Shown: positions 51,198-60,444, counted from the stretch's first letter. The stretch is DNA of 64,000 nucleotides from Flavobacteriaceae bacterium UBA3339 (GCA_002360925.1 DERN01000011.1:130908-194907); one strand, 5' to 3'. Notes: generated by a model from the sequence alone, not told the origin. Made by a program: numbers and translations.

Positions 51198-53410
51198 AAC
51201 AATTTATAAATGCCTTTAAAGCCGAATCGATAAAACTAAAACATTCGGGAATTAGAACCACAGCTTTACTACTTGCTTTAATAACTCCGCTAATTGGTAT
51301 TGGATTGAGTTTGTACGATTTCTTTTCTGAAAAAACCGAAGCTTTAGAACCTGTTTATATTTTTTTTGGTACTTACAGCAAGTTAACTACACCTTTTATT
51401 AATTTGTTTTATCCGTTAATTATTATTGTTACAGCTTCTCGAATTGCACAATTAGAACATAGAAACAACACATGGCAATTAATTGAAACACAACCTGTAA
51501 AAAAAGCTATTTTAATTATTGTGAAATTTCTAAAAGCTTACCAAATCTGTTTTTTAAGTATTTTATTGTTTATGCTTGGCACTGTGGCAACATCGGCAAT
51601 TACGTATTTACTTTCGCCAAAAACAGAACTTTATATTATAGATATTCAATGGCTCTTTTTGTTAAAGAAAACAATAACACTAACCTTAGGAACAGGCTTT
51701 TTATTAGCTATAATTTATGCGATTTCTGTTCGTTTTTCTAACTCTTTTATTTCAATTATTGTTGGTGTAGGCGCTCTTCTTGTTGCACCCATTTTAGGAA
51801 CTCTCGATTTATTACCTAAATGGTTTCCCACATTGGTTTTAGAAAAAAGCTTAAAAGCTTCGAGCGATTTGGGTTATTGGTTTACTTACAACGAATATTT
51901 AAGTGTTTTGGCAACTTTAATCATTCTATTTTTTATTACATTTTGGTACGTTTTTAAGCATACTAAATGGTGGATTACCAATAAAAGAACCGCAATTACA
52001 AACTATCTTTTTCCGGTTTTTATTTTAATTGTAGCTACTTTATATGTCAATCATCCCAAGCAAATGTTACAAAGTAACGAAACAGTTATAAAAGGAGTTG
52101 TTCCAGAAAACTCGATGATTAGCGCGCTTTATTTACTCGATGGATTTATGAACGATACTTTACAAACAATTGTACTAAAAGACAATTCATTTCATCAAAC
52201 AATTAAAGATGATTTGCCTTTAAAAAAATATCGTTTAGCTTGGAAAAGTAATAAAGGTGAATATCAACAAAACGTTATATTTTCTAAAAATGATATAGTT
52301 GAAATACAATTCCCGGACGAAGCCAAAAATCAAACTTTTAAAATACTAGGAACGCGCATAGCCGAAAACGGAATCAACATTCAACTTAGTGGCGACTTAA
52401 ATTATATAAAAAAATTAACTTCGGAAGGTTCTGAAACAAATAGCGAAATTATCACGCTTCTTTTAAAAAGAAATTATAAAAAAGATCTAAAAACTTTAAA
52501 AAAGTATAACACTTCCGACAATTATACTATTCGAGATGATTATACCGAAATCATTAAAAATGAACTCTATTATAAATATAATTTAGTTTGGATGCAATAT
52601 AAAGATCTGGTTGCCAGAACAAATTCTAATTATAAAAACAAAGACAAAACAATTCAAGACATTTTAGGAATTGATTTTCAACCGAACGAAGATTTAATTT
52701 CGAAAGCAGAAAATGTAGATTATTTTAGATATAAAAATTATGAATTATTAAGTAAAAACACATCTGATGACGACATTTTATCAAAATACCAACACGCACT
52801 AGAACAGATAAATAATTCTACATTACAAACACAATTAACCAAAGTAATCTTAGATGATAATTTAAGGAACGCCAATGATTTGGTTGATTTAAACAGATAC
52901 GAATCCGTTTTTTTACATTTTATAAAAGAACCTAGAGCGCAAACTTATTATTCGAATTTAATTCAGGATAAAAAACGTTTAACTACAGGAAACGAAGCTT
53001 TTACATTTGAAGCAATTAACACGTTAAACGAACCAAAATCGCTTGAAGATTATAAAGGTAAATTTGTTGTTTTAGATTTTTGGGCAAGTTGGTGTGGACC
53101 TTGTATATATCAAGCCGATTATTTCGAAAAACATGCTGTTGAATATAATAAACACGGAAATGTGGTTTTTATCTCTCTAAGTATTGATGAAAAAGAAGCT
53201 TCATGGCGCAAAAAAGTAAAACTAAATGATAAAAATGTAGTACAATTGTTTGCTAAAAATCAGCCTTCTTTAAAGAGTTTTTACAGACTAAATTCTATTC
53301 CTCGTTTTGTAGTTATTAATCCGGAAGGAAAAATAGTAAACAGTAACTTCCCTTTCCCCGATGATGCTAATTTCAAAGTAATGTTAGATCAAGTGATTGG
53401 AAAGAAATAA
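51194..53410 (+). CDS. ABC-2 permease fused to a periplasmic TlpA/thioredoxin-like domain
   Basis: A 738-residue protein joining two functions. Residues 1-260 form an ABC-2 permease with six helices (about 22-44, 68-84, 114-139, 161-180, 185-204, 235-254). A seventh helix (271-286) puts the rest in the periplasm. Residues about 296-380 resemble the DUF4369-like beta domain of Bacteroidota thiol-disulfide lipoproteins, about 400-590 are helical, and about 600-738 are a TlpA/AhpC-TSA thioredoxin fold with active site WCGPC (Cys634, Cys637) and cis-proline Pro703 (SIPRFVVINP). The frame is uninterrupted. An exporter coupled to thiol-disulfide exchange is inferred. It overlaps the ATPase gene by four bases. 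Confidence 0.9.
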   Translation: MKQFINAFKAESIKLKHSGIRTTALLLALITPLIGIGLSLYDFFSEKTEALEPVYIFFGTYSKLTTPFINLFYPLIIIVTASRIAQLEHRNNTWQLIETQPVKKAILIIVKFLKAYQICFLSILLFMLGTVATSAITYLLSPKTELYIIDIQWLFLLKKTITLTLGTGFLLAIIYAISVRFSNSFISIIVGVGALLVAPILGTLDLLPKWFPTLVLEKSLKASSDLGYWFTYNEYLSVLATLIILFFITFWYVFKHTKWWITNKRTAITNYLFPVFILIVATLYVNHPKQMLQSNETVIKGVVPENSMISALYLLDGFMNDTLQTIVLKDNSFHQTIKDDLPLKKYRLAWKSNKGEYQQNVIFSKNDIVEIQFPDEAKNQTFKILGTRIAENGINIQLSGDLNYIKKLTSEGSETNSEIITLLLKRNYKKDLKTLKKYNTSDNYTIRDDYTEIIKNELYYKYNLVWMQYKDLVARTNSNYKNKDKTIQDILGIDFQPNEDLISKAENVDYFRYKNYELLSKNTSDDDILSKYQHALEQINNSTLQTQLTKVILDDNLRNANDLVDLNRYESVFLHFIKEPRAQTYYSNLIQDKKRLTTGNEAFTFEAINTLNEPKSLEDYKGKFVVLDFWASWCGPCIYQADYFEKHAVEYNKHGNVVFISLSIDEKEASWRKKVKLNDKNVVQLFAKNQPSLKSFYRLNSIPRFVVINPEGKIVNSNFPFPDDANFKVMLDQVIGKK

Positions 53411-53423
53411 TTTTAAACTAAAT

Positions 53424-53458
53424 AAAAAAAACGAAGCTTTATACAGCTTCGTTTTTTT
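53424..53458. terminator. Bidirectional terminator overlapping a coding end
   Basis: ACGAAGCT / AGCTTCGT stem with a six-base loop and long A and T runs. The stop codon of the minus-strand hydroxylase gene (53439-53441) sits in the loop, so its last codons form one arm. Confidence 0.85.
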
Positions 53459-54122
53459 GTTTTTTATCGAACATCAATTCTTGTGTTTTTTTACGATCTA
53501 TTCGTTCTTTTTTTAAGTCGAATGTGGTTCCGAAAACTTTATCCCATAAAGTATTGCTAACTCCAAATCCCATATGTTCATTTCTATAATGATGCAAATG
53601 ATGATTTCGCCATAAAGGCTGCATAAATTTAAACGGCGGTTCAATTGCATGGATTAGATAATGCATAGAAGCATACAATAACCATCCTAAAATAAAACCC
53701 GGATAAAATGCAAAAGTGTATTCTCTCATCACTAAATACAAAATGGTAAAAATTACCGCAACAATAATCAAACTTGGTACAGGCGGCATAAATAATCGAG
53801 TTCTGTCTTTTGGATAATGATGATGATTTCCGTGCATGATATATGCAAATTTCTGCATGCTTTCTTTCTCACTTATCAAGTGAAAAATATAACGATGCGC
53901 AATATATTCGAAAAATGTCCAAAAAAACAAAGCAAAAATGCTTATTCCAAACATTGCTTTTAACGACATATCATAATGCGTATAGCCATAATAAAAACAA
54001 TAAACCAAAATAGGAACGTGAATTCCCCAACTTAAAGCAGGATGCCCTTTGGTGAGCATTTCTAAAAATGGATTTTTAAATAATCGCGCTTGTCCTGAAT
54101 TTTGTACTCTTTGACCTTTCAT
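53439..54122 (-). CDS. Fatty-acid hydroxylase/sterol desaturase superfamily membrane enzyme
   Basis: A 227-residue di-iron membrane enzyme. The histidine clusters that bind the two irons are visible: HRYIFH, HGNHHHYPKD, HYLIH and HHLHHYRNEH. There are about four membrane helices. Members hydroxylate or desaturate fatty acyl chains, sterols or carotenoids; close bacterial relatives act as 2-hydroxylases of lipid chains. The substrate here is inferred to be a lipid acyl chain. Fifty-four bases separate it from the downstream end of the FabH-like gene on the same strand, suggesting a lipid-related operon. Confidence 0.85.
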   Translation of the reverse strand: MKGQRVQNSGQARLFKNPFLEMLTKGHPALSWGIHVPILVYCFYYGYTHYDMSLKAMFGISIFALFFWTFFEYIAHRYIFHLISEKESMQKFAYIMHGNHHHYPKDRTRLFMPPVPSLIIVAVIFTILYLVMREYTFAFYPGFILGWLLYASMHYLIHAIEPPFKFMQPLWRNHHLHHYRNEHMGFGVSNTLWDKVFGTTFDLKKERIDRKKTQELMFDKKQKNEAV

Positions 54123-54176
54123 TATTATTTTTTTACTTTTCGAAAATACGAAGAACTCTTCGAAACTCCAACTATT

Positions 54177-55184
54177 TTACCAACGAATAATAGCACTTCC
54201 CCAAGTAAAGCCACTACCAAAAGCCGCTAAAACAACCAAATCGCCTTCTTTTATTTTTCCTTGTTCCCAAGCTTCTGTCAACGCAATCGGAACTGAAGCA
54301 GCGGTTGTATTTCCGTATTTCATGATGTTGTTATACACTTGATCATCACTTAATTGGAATTTTTGCTGAATGAATTGCGATATGCGTAAATTAGCTTGAT
54401 GCGGAATTAACATATTGATATCCGAAACTTGTAAATCATTTGCTTGTAATCCTTCGTTAATCACTTCCGAAAAACGAACAACTGCATTTTTGAATACAAA
54501 CTGACCATTCATGTGCGGGTAATACGACTCATCTTCCGGATTATTGTCTTTTAAAATATCGGTTACCCAACGTTTTCCCATTCCCGGAGCAATTAAAGCC
54601 AATTCTTCAGCATGTTCTCCCTGCGAATGTAAATGAGTAGATAAAATTCCTTTTGTTAAATCTTCGGTTCTGCTTAAAACAGCTGCTCCTGCTCCATCTC
54701 CAAAAATAACCGAAACTCCACGTCCGCGTGTTGTCATGTCTAATCCTTTTGAATGAATTTCGGACCCAACAACCAAAATATTTTTATACATTCCGGTACG
54801 AATAAACTGATCGGCAACCGATAAAGCATAAATAAATCCTGAACATTGATTACGAATATCTAAAGCACCAACCGTTTTAATTCCCAAATCTTTTTGAAGC
54901 GTTACACCTGGTCCCGGAAAATAAAAATCAGGACTTAAGGTTGCAAAAATGATGAAATCGATTTCGTCTTTGTCAATATTTGAACGTTGAATTGCTATTT
55001 TAGAAGCCTTTAAAGCCATGCCCGAAGTTGTATCTTCTTCTAAAATCACATGTCTTCTTTCTTTAATTCCGGTACGTTCCTGAATCCACTCGTCATTTGT
55101 GTCCATCACTTTCGACAAATCGTCGTTTGTTACCACATTTTCAGGCACATAAAAACCTAATCCGGTTATTTTTGAATGATACAT
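54177..55184 (-). CDS. 3-oxoacyl-ACP synthase III-like (FabH family)
   Basis: A 335-residue thiolase-fold condensing enzyme. The active site is Cys114 in QCSGFIYAL, His in IPHQANLRI and Asn in KYGNTTAAS, giving the Cys-His-Asn triad of KAS III. The residues before the cysteine are RNQ rather than the AAC of housekeeping FabH, so this may be a paralogue with its own acyl-CoA preference. It could start branched-chain fatty acids or make a special lipid together with the neighbouring fatty-acid hydroxylase. Confidence 0.88.
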   Translation of the reverse strand: MYHSKITGLGFYVPENVVTNDDLSKVMDTNDEWIQERTGIKERRHVILEEDTTSGMALKASKIAIQRSNIDKDEIDFIIFATLSPDFYFPGPGVTLQKDLGIKTVGALDIRNQCSGFIYALSVADQFIRTGMYKNILVVGSEIHSKGLDMTTRGRGVSVIFGDGAGAAVLSRTEDLTKGILSTHLHSQGEHAEELALIAPGMGKRWVTDILKDNNPEDESYYPHMNGQFVFKNAVVRFSEVINEGLQANDLQVSDINMLIPHQANLRISQFIQQKFQLSDDQVYNNIMKYGNTTAASVPIALTEAWEQGKIKEGDLVVLAAFGSGFTWGSAIIRW

Positions 55185-55312
55185 AACTCTTTATTTATTA
55201 AGTTGGGCAAATTTACTTATATTTTTTAAATCGTCATTTTATATTCCAACTAAAAACCAAAACAGTCAAATTTGTGAGATAATTGGCTATTTTTGTACAA
55301 AACATCTAAAAA

Positions 55313-57736
55313 ATGAAACAATTACGAATAACACTTTTAGCCTTAATCTTAGCAGGATTGCCTATGATTGCACAAGAAAATATCACTTTTCAAAAACCTT
55401 CGCAAGAAATACTTCAATTAGCCGATTTCGAAAGAGCTCCGTCTGTTTCTATGAGTTCAAATAAAGAATGGATGGTTTTGATGTATCGAAACACATATAA
55501 ATCGTTACCCGAATTAAATCAGGACGAATTGCGTTTGGGCGGTTTGCGAATTAATCCAAATACCAATATTTCAAGTACAGCTTCGTTTATCAACAATATC
55601 AAAATCAAAAAAGTTGTAGATAAAGCCGAAACTATTGTAAAAGGACTTCCTGCAAACGCTATGATTAGCAATATGATTTGGTCTCCTGACGAAACAAAAC
55701 TGGCGTTTACCAATACGACCGAAACTGGAAACGAATTGTGGATTTTAGACCTTAAAACAGCAACTGCTAAAAAATTGACCGATGCGGTTTTAAATGCCAA
55801 TTTAGGAAATCCGATTACGTGGTATAAAAACGGACAAGAATTGTTAGTAAAAGTAATTCCGGCAAATCGTCCGGCTTTAATCGATGCTACAAAAGCAATT
55901 CCGGCAGGTCCGATTGTTTCGCAAGCCGAAGAAGGCGTTGTTTCGCAAAACAGAACGTATCAAGATTTATTAAAAAACAAAACCGACGAAGCTAACTTTG
56001 AAACCATTGTTACGTCTGAACTTTATACGGTTGATTTAAACGGAAATAAAAAACTATTTAAAAAAGCCGATTTATATTCAGGTGAAACCTTTTCGCCCGA
56101 CGGAAATTATATTCTTTTAAATACGATTCAAAAACCGTTTTCGTATTTGGTTCCGCTTAGTCGTTTCCCAATGAAAACCATTGTGTATGATGCGCAAGGA
56201 AAAGAAGTTAAAGTAGTAAACGAAGTTCCGTTAAACGAAATTATGCCTAAAGGTTTTATGGCGGTTCGCGAAGGAAAAAGAAGCATGAACTGGAGAGCAG
56301 ATGAGGCTGCAACACTTTTCTTTGTTGAAGCTTTAGATGGCGGAGATCCGGCAAAAGAAGTTTCGCATCGCGATGCGCTCTATACTTGGAAAGCTCCGTT
56401 TAATTCAAATCCTGAGCTGCTTACAAAAACGCAACAAAGATTTGGCGGAATTAGCTGGGGCGATGAGCAAACAGCAATTGTTTACGATCAATGGTACGAT
56501 ACGCGAAATATTAAAACGTATTTATTCAATCCGTCTACAAAATCGGATTTAAAATTAATTTGGGATCGAAATTATCAGGATATTTACAGCGATCCGGGGA
56601 ATTTCCAAACCAAGAAAAATGAATTTGGAAGATACGCTTTACAGAAAGAAAACAACAAATTGTTCTTAATTGGTGACGGACACACAAAAGAAGGACAATT
56701 TCCATTTATTGATGAATTAGATTTAACAACGCTTAAAACTAAACGTCTGTATCAATCGAATTTTAAAGATCGAATTGAATCGATTTCTGAACTAATCGAT
56801 ATTAAAAAAGGGGAAATTTTGGTTAACATTCAATCTAAAAACGATTATCCAAATTATTTCTTCCGAAACATCAAAAACAAGAAAGGACTACAACAAATTA
56901 CGTTCAACAAAAATCCGTTCGAAAGTATAAAAGATGTTCATAAAGAAGTGATTAAATACAAACGTAAAGATGGCGTTGAATTATCGGGAACTTTGTATTT
57001 ACCTGCTGGTTTTGATCGTAAAAATCCGAAAGAAAAACTTCCTTTATTGATTTGGGCTTATCCGGCTGAATATAAAGACAAAAACAGTGCGGGACAATCT
57101 TCTGCAAATCCTAATGAGTTTACGTTTCCTTATTACGGATCGTTCGTATATTGGGCTGCAAAAGGTTATGCGATTTTAGACGATGCAGCATTTCCAATTA
57201 TTGGTGAAGGCGATCAAGAGCCAAACGATACGTTTATTGAACAATTAACGATGAACGCTGAAGCAGCAATTGACGCAGTTGATAAATTGGGTTATATCGA
57301 TCGTTCACGTGTTGGAGTTGGCGGACATTCGTACGGAGCTTTTATGACTGCAAATTTATTGTCGCATTCTAATTTATTTGCTTGCGGAATTGCTCGTTCA
57401 GGAGCTTATAACAGAACCTTGACTCCGTTTGGTTTTCAAAGCGAACAACGAAATTATTGGGAAGTTCCGAATGTTTACAACAGTATGTCTCCTTTTATGA
57501 ATGCCGAAAAAATGAAAACACCAATGCTTTTGGTTCATGGTGAAGCCGATAATAATCCGGGAACTTTTACCTTACAAACCGAACGTTATTTTCAGGCTTT
57601 AAAAGGTTTAGGAGCTCCAGTTCGAATGGTAATTTTACCAAAAGAAAGTCATAGTTATGTTGCTAAAGAAAACATTTTACACCTACTTTGGGAACAAGAA
57701 CAGTTTTTAGATAAACATTTAAAGAATAAAAAGTAA
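55313..57736 (+). CDS. S9 family peptidase, glutamyl-endopeptidase-like (S9D type)
   Basis: An 807-residue secreted or periplasmic serine peptidase. A signal peptide ends near residue 20 (PMIAQEN). A beta-propeller domain (about 40-560) precedes the alpha/beta hydrolase domain with Ser673 in GGHSYGAF, Asp in HGEADNNPGT and His in KESHSYV. The NNPGT and SEQRNYWE segments resemble the chloroplast glutamyl endopeptidase group rather than dipeptidyl peptidase IV. It stands alone, divergent from the FabH-like gene. A TATTTTTG box is at 55288-55295, but its -33 partner is at the wrong distance. Confidence 0.88.
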   Translation: MKQLRITLLALILAGLPMIAQENITFQKPSQEILQLADFERAPSVSMSSNKEWMVLMYRNTYKSLPELNQDELRLGGLRINPNTNISSTASFINNIKIKKVVDKAETIVKGLPANAMISNMIWSPDETKLAFTNTTETGNELWILDLKTATAKKLTDAVLNANLGNPITWYKNGQELLVKVIPANRPALIDATKAIPAGPIVSQAEEGVVSQNRTYQDLLKNKTDEANFETIVTSELYTVDLNGNKKLFKKADLYSGETFSPDGNYILLNTIQKPFSYLVPLSRFPMKTIVYDAQGKEVKVVNEVPLNEIMPKGFMAVREGKRSMNWRADEAATLFFVEALDGGDPAKEVSHRDALYTWKAPFNSNPELLTKTQQRFGGISWGDEQTAIVYDQWYDTRNIKTYLFNPSTKSDLKLIWDRNYQDIYSDPGNFQTKKNEFGRYALQKENNKLFLIGDGHTKEGQFPFIDELDLTTLKTKRLYQSNFKDRIESISELIDIKKGEILVNIQSKNDYPNYFFRNIKNKKGLQQITFNKNPFESIKDVHKEVIKYKRKDGVELSGTLYLPAGFDRKNPKEKLPLLIWAYPAEYKDKNSAGQSSANPNEFTFPYYGSFVYWAAKGYAILDDAAFPIIGEGDQEPNDTFIEQLTMNAEAAIDAVDKLGYIDRSRVGVGGHSYGAFMTANLLSHSNLFACGIARSGAYNRTLTPFGFQSEQRNYWEVPNVYNSMSPFMNAEKMKTPMLLVHGEADNNPGTFTLQTERYFQALKGLGAPVRMVILPKESHSYVAKENILHLLWEQEQFLDKHLKNKK

Positions 57737-57747
57737 GATCATTTTAA

Positions 57748-57776
57748 ACTCCGCTAATAAGTGGAGTTTATTTTTA
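57748..57776 (+). terminator. Terminator of the S9 peptidase gene
   Basis: AAACTCCGCT / GTGGAGTTT stem (one mismatch) with an AATAA-type loop, then ATTTTT. Confidence 0.6.
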
Positions 57777-57844
57777 TGTAACCTTTGTTACCAAACCTTA
57801 TTATTTGAATTGTAATTTGCAATAGAAATTTAAAACGATATAAA

Positions 57845-58285
57845 ATGAAAAAATTAATTTTCTTAACATTGTCGGCTTTTGTTTTTTTAACATCTAGTCA
57901 AGTTCAAGCAAACACAATGGTTAAAGATCAATTAGACAATGTGCTACTTAAAAAGAAAGGCAAATATGTAATTTTAGTTCAAAACAGCATGCATTTACAC
58001 GCTGCTTTAATGACAGGAAATGAAATTTTGAAAACTAACCCAAAAGCAAAATTCGAAGTTGTTTTAATTGGTCCTGTTGTAAAAGAAATAGTTTCTGATA
58101 AAGATCTAAAAACAGCCTTAACAAATGCAAACGAAGCTGGAATTAAAATAACTTCGTGCGAATTTGCCATGCAAAAATTAGGAGTTGAGAAGAAAGATTA
58201 TTTACCTTTTATAGAAACCACTCCAAATGCTTTTACATATCTATTTTCATTAAAAGAATCAGGTTTTATTGATTTGGTTTTATAA
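57845..58285 (+). CDS. Periplasmic DsrE-like protein
   Basis: A 146-residue protein with a signal peptide (cleavage after SQVQA, residue 22). The mature part resembles the DsrE/DsrF fold of sulfur-relay proteins: strand KYVILVQNSMHLHAALMTGNEIL, strand KFEVVLIGPVVKEI, and a single conserved-type cysteine in ITSCEFAMQKLGV (Cys105). Classical DsrE proteins are cytoplasmic; an exported form is seen in some Bacteroidota. A thiol or sulfur-carrier role in the periplasm is inferred. The gene is a single unit. Confidence 0.75.
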   Translation: MKKLIFLTLSAFVFLTSSQVQANTMVKDQLDNVLLKKKGKYVILVQNSMHLHAALMTGNEILKTNPKAKFEVVLIGPVVKEIVSDKDLKTALTNANEAGIKITSCEFAMQKLGVEKKDYLPFIETTPNAFTYLFSLKESGFIDLVL

Positions 58286-58318
58286 AAAAGCGTCTCTAAA
58301 ATTAGAGACGCTTTTTTA
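58284..58318. terminator. Bidirectional terminator overlapping a coding end
   Basis: AGCGTCTCTA / TAGAGACGCT stem with a loop that contains the stop codon of the minus-strand ABC ATPase gene (58302-58304). A and T runs flank it. Confidence 0.88.
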
Positions 58319-59249
58319 TGATATTAAATTTGATAAGAGAATTTAAAGGAATTGGATTTCCATTTAATATCGAGAATTGTTGATTTTCAACTTCAACTTT
58401 TATCAAATAATTTGATCCTTGGAAATAGGAACTAACTACTTTTGCTTCAATTCCTTCTTCAGAAATTTCTAACTGATGCGGACGAATTAAAAGTGTTTCA
58501 TTATTCTGAACTCCAAAATAACGAACAGGAATCAAATTAACTTCTCCTGTTAATCGCGCAATATATTCGGTCGATGGTAATTCGTAAATATTCTGAGGCG
58601 ATTCTTTTTCTACAATCGCTCCATTTTTCATTACCACAATTTGATCCGAAAACATTAAGATTTCTTCGGGAGTATGCGAAGTATAAATAATCGTAATACC
58701 TTTTTGTTTGCAATATTGAAAAACCTGTTGCGCTAATTCGTTTTTCTGATGATAATCGATATGCGAAAAAGGTTCGTCTAATAAAAGTAATTCGGGTTCT
58801 AAAGCCAAAACTTTTGCCAACGCTACGCGTTGCATTTGTCCGCCACTTAAATATCGGGCTTGAACTTTCGAAAATTCGTTCATTCCAACCAATTGCAACA
58901 ATTCTTCTATTCGTTCGGCTTTCTTTTGAAGATAAAAGTTCGATAAAAACCGTCCTACATTTTCGGCAACCGAAACGTAAGGCATTAAATCGAAATCCTG
59001 CGCTAAATATTTCATATATGGCATTCCGGGAACCAAATGATAAGCTGGTCCTAAAACTTCATCGGCTTTCCAAAAGATTTTTCCTTTCGATAAATCCATC
59101 AAACCATAAATAGCTTTTAATAAAGTAGATTTTCCGCTTCCGCTTTCACCAATCAAAGCCACACTTTGACCTTTCAAGACCGAAAAACTAACGTCCGACA
59201 AAACAAATTTGTCGTTATATCCAAAAGAAATTGACTGAACTCTTAACAT
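58302..59249 (-). CDS. Orphan ABC ATPase with C-terminal TOBE-like domain
   Basis: A 315-residue ABC ATPase. Walker A is GESGSGKS (34-41), the signature is LSGGQMQR, and Walker B is LLLLDEPFSH, with switch histidine in TSHTPEE. After about residue 235 comes a beta-rich domain (LLIRPHQLEISEEGIEAKVVSSYFQGSNYLIKVE) that resembles the TOBE domain of importer ATPases for iron(III), sulfate/molybdate and polyamines. No permease or binding protein is next to it, so the partner must be elsewhere. Its ATG touches the T run of the trxB terminator. Confidence 0.85.
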   Translation of the reverse strand: MLRVQSISFGYNDKFVLSDVSFSVLKGQSVALIGESGSGKSTLLKAIYGLMDLSKGKIFWKADEVLGPAYHLVPGMPYMKYLAQDFDLMPYVSVAENVGRFLSNFYLQKKAERIEELLQLVGMNEFSKVQARYLSGGQMQRVALAKVLALEPELLLLDEPFSHIDYHQKNELAQQVFQYCKQKGITIIYTSHTPEEILMFSDQIVVMKNGAIVEKESPQNIYELPSTEYIARLTGEVNLIPVRYFGVQNNETLLIRPHQLEISEEGIEAKVVSSYFQGSNYLIKVEVENQQFSILNGNPIPLNSLIKFNIIKKRL

Positions 59250-59272
59250 AAAAAAAGCGACCGAAGTCGCTC
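59250..59272 (-). terminator. Terminator of trxB with a UUCG loop
   Basis: On the minus strand AGCGAC-TTCG-GTCGCT is followed by seven T, and the T run runs straight into the ATG of the ABC ATPase gene. Confidence 0.75.
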
Positions 59273-59282
59273 TGTATTTAAT

Positions 59283-60233
59283 TTACTGACCTAAACTTGC
59301 TAAATAACGCTCGGCATCTAAAGCCGCGATACAACCTGATCCTGCAGCAGTAATTGCCTGACGATAATCTTTATCTTGAACATCGCCACAAGCAAAAACA
59401 CCAGGAATATTGGTTTTAGTTGTTTTTCCTTCTGTAATCAAATATCCCGTTTCGTCCATATTTAACTGTCCTGCAAAAATATCGGTATTTGGTTTATGAC
59501 CAATTGCAACAAAAACACCGGTTACAGGTAATTCTTTTTTATCTCCGGTTACTCTATTAACAACGCGAACGCCGTTTACAATTTGTCCATCTCCTAAAAC
59601 CTCATCGATTTCAGTATTCATTAAAATCTCGATATTTTCAACCGCTTTCACGCGATCCTCCATAATTTTAGAAGCACGGAATTTATCAGAACGCACCAAC
59701 ATATACACTTTTTTACAAAGATGAGATAGATAATGAGCTTCTTCGCAAGCCGAATCTCCTGCGCCAACAATCACAACTTCTTGATTTCTATAGAAAAAAC
59801 CATCACAAACCGCACAAGCCGAAACTCCACCACCCATTTGAAGATAATGTTGTTCAGAAGGGATTCCTAAATATTTTGCCGTTGCACCTGTAGAAATAAT
59901 AACGGTTTTTGCATGAATTTCAATTGTATCATTAATCCAAACTTTTTTAATATCACCCGAAAAATCGGCTTTTGTAGCCCAACCATCGCGAATATCGGTT
60001 CCAAAACGTTTTGCTTGCGCTTGCAACTGCATCATCATTTCAGGTCCGGTTACTCCTTCTGGATATCCAGGGAAATTTTCAACTTCATTTGTTGTTGTAA
60101 GTTGACCTCCCGGTTGCATACCTTGATATAAAACAGGATTCATATTAGCTCTCGCCGCATAAATTGCTGCTGTATAGCCTGCTGGTCCTGAACCAATGAT
60201 TAAGCACTTTACTGTTTCTATAGTTGTTGACAT
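59283..60233 (-). CDS. trxB: Thioredoxin reductase
   Basis: A 316-residue FAD enzyme that reduces thioredoxin with NADPH. The FAD motif GSGPAG is at 14-19, and the redox-active pair is Cys140 and Cys143 in SACAVCDG. VVIVGAGDSACEEAHYL is the NADP motif and GVFACGDVQD is the C-terminal FAD motif. It should recharge thioredoxin for the thiol peroxidase at 7700-8200. It is full length. Confidence 0.96.
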   Translation of the reverse strand: MSTTIETVKCLIIGSGPAGYTAAIYAARANMNPVLYQGMQPGGQLTTTNEVENFPGYPEGVTGPEMMMQLQAQAKRFGTDIRDGWATKADFSGDIKKVWINDTIEIHAKTVIISTGATAKYLGIPSEQHYLQMGGGVSACAVCDGFFYRNQEVVIVGAGDSACEEAHYLSHLCKKVYMLVRSDKFRASKIMEDRVKAVENIEILMNTEIDEVLGDGQIVNGVRVVNRVTGDKKELPVTGVFVAIGHKPNTDIFAGQLNMDETGYLITEGKTTKTNIPGVFACGDVQDKDYRQAITAAGSGCIAALDAERYLASLGQ

Positions 60234-60416
60234 AATATAATAATCTAAATTTTAATTAAGGTTTACAAAAATATGTATTTAAAAATCCATATAAAAGAAA
60301 CTTTTATCAAAAGTAACAATAACACTATCAGTAAAACAAATATTCTAGAAATCAGCCGATTGAATATTTTTTCATTTTTTAATCACAAAAAGGTTATGAA
60401 ATAAAAAAAATTAGTT

Positions 60417-60424
60417 TACATTTG
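60417..60424 (+). promoter_or_regulatory. Probable -7 element of the tRNA operon
   Basis: TACATTTG, 20 bases upstream of the first tRNA-Pro. A TTA rather than TTG lies at the -33 distance. It is the only promoter-like signal seen before the cluster. Confidence 0.5.
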
Positions 60425-60444
60425 CACTCGCAATTCAAGCTTTA

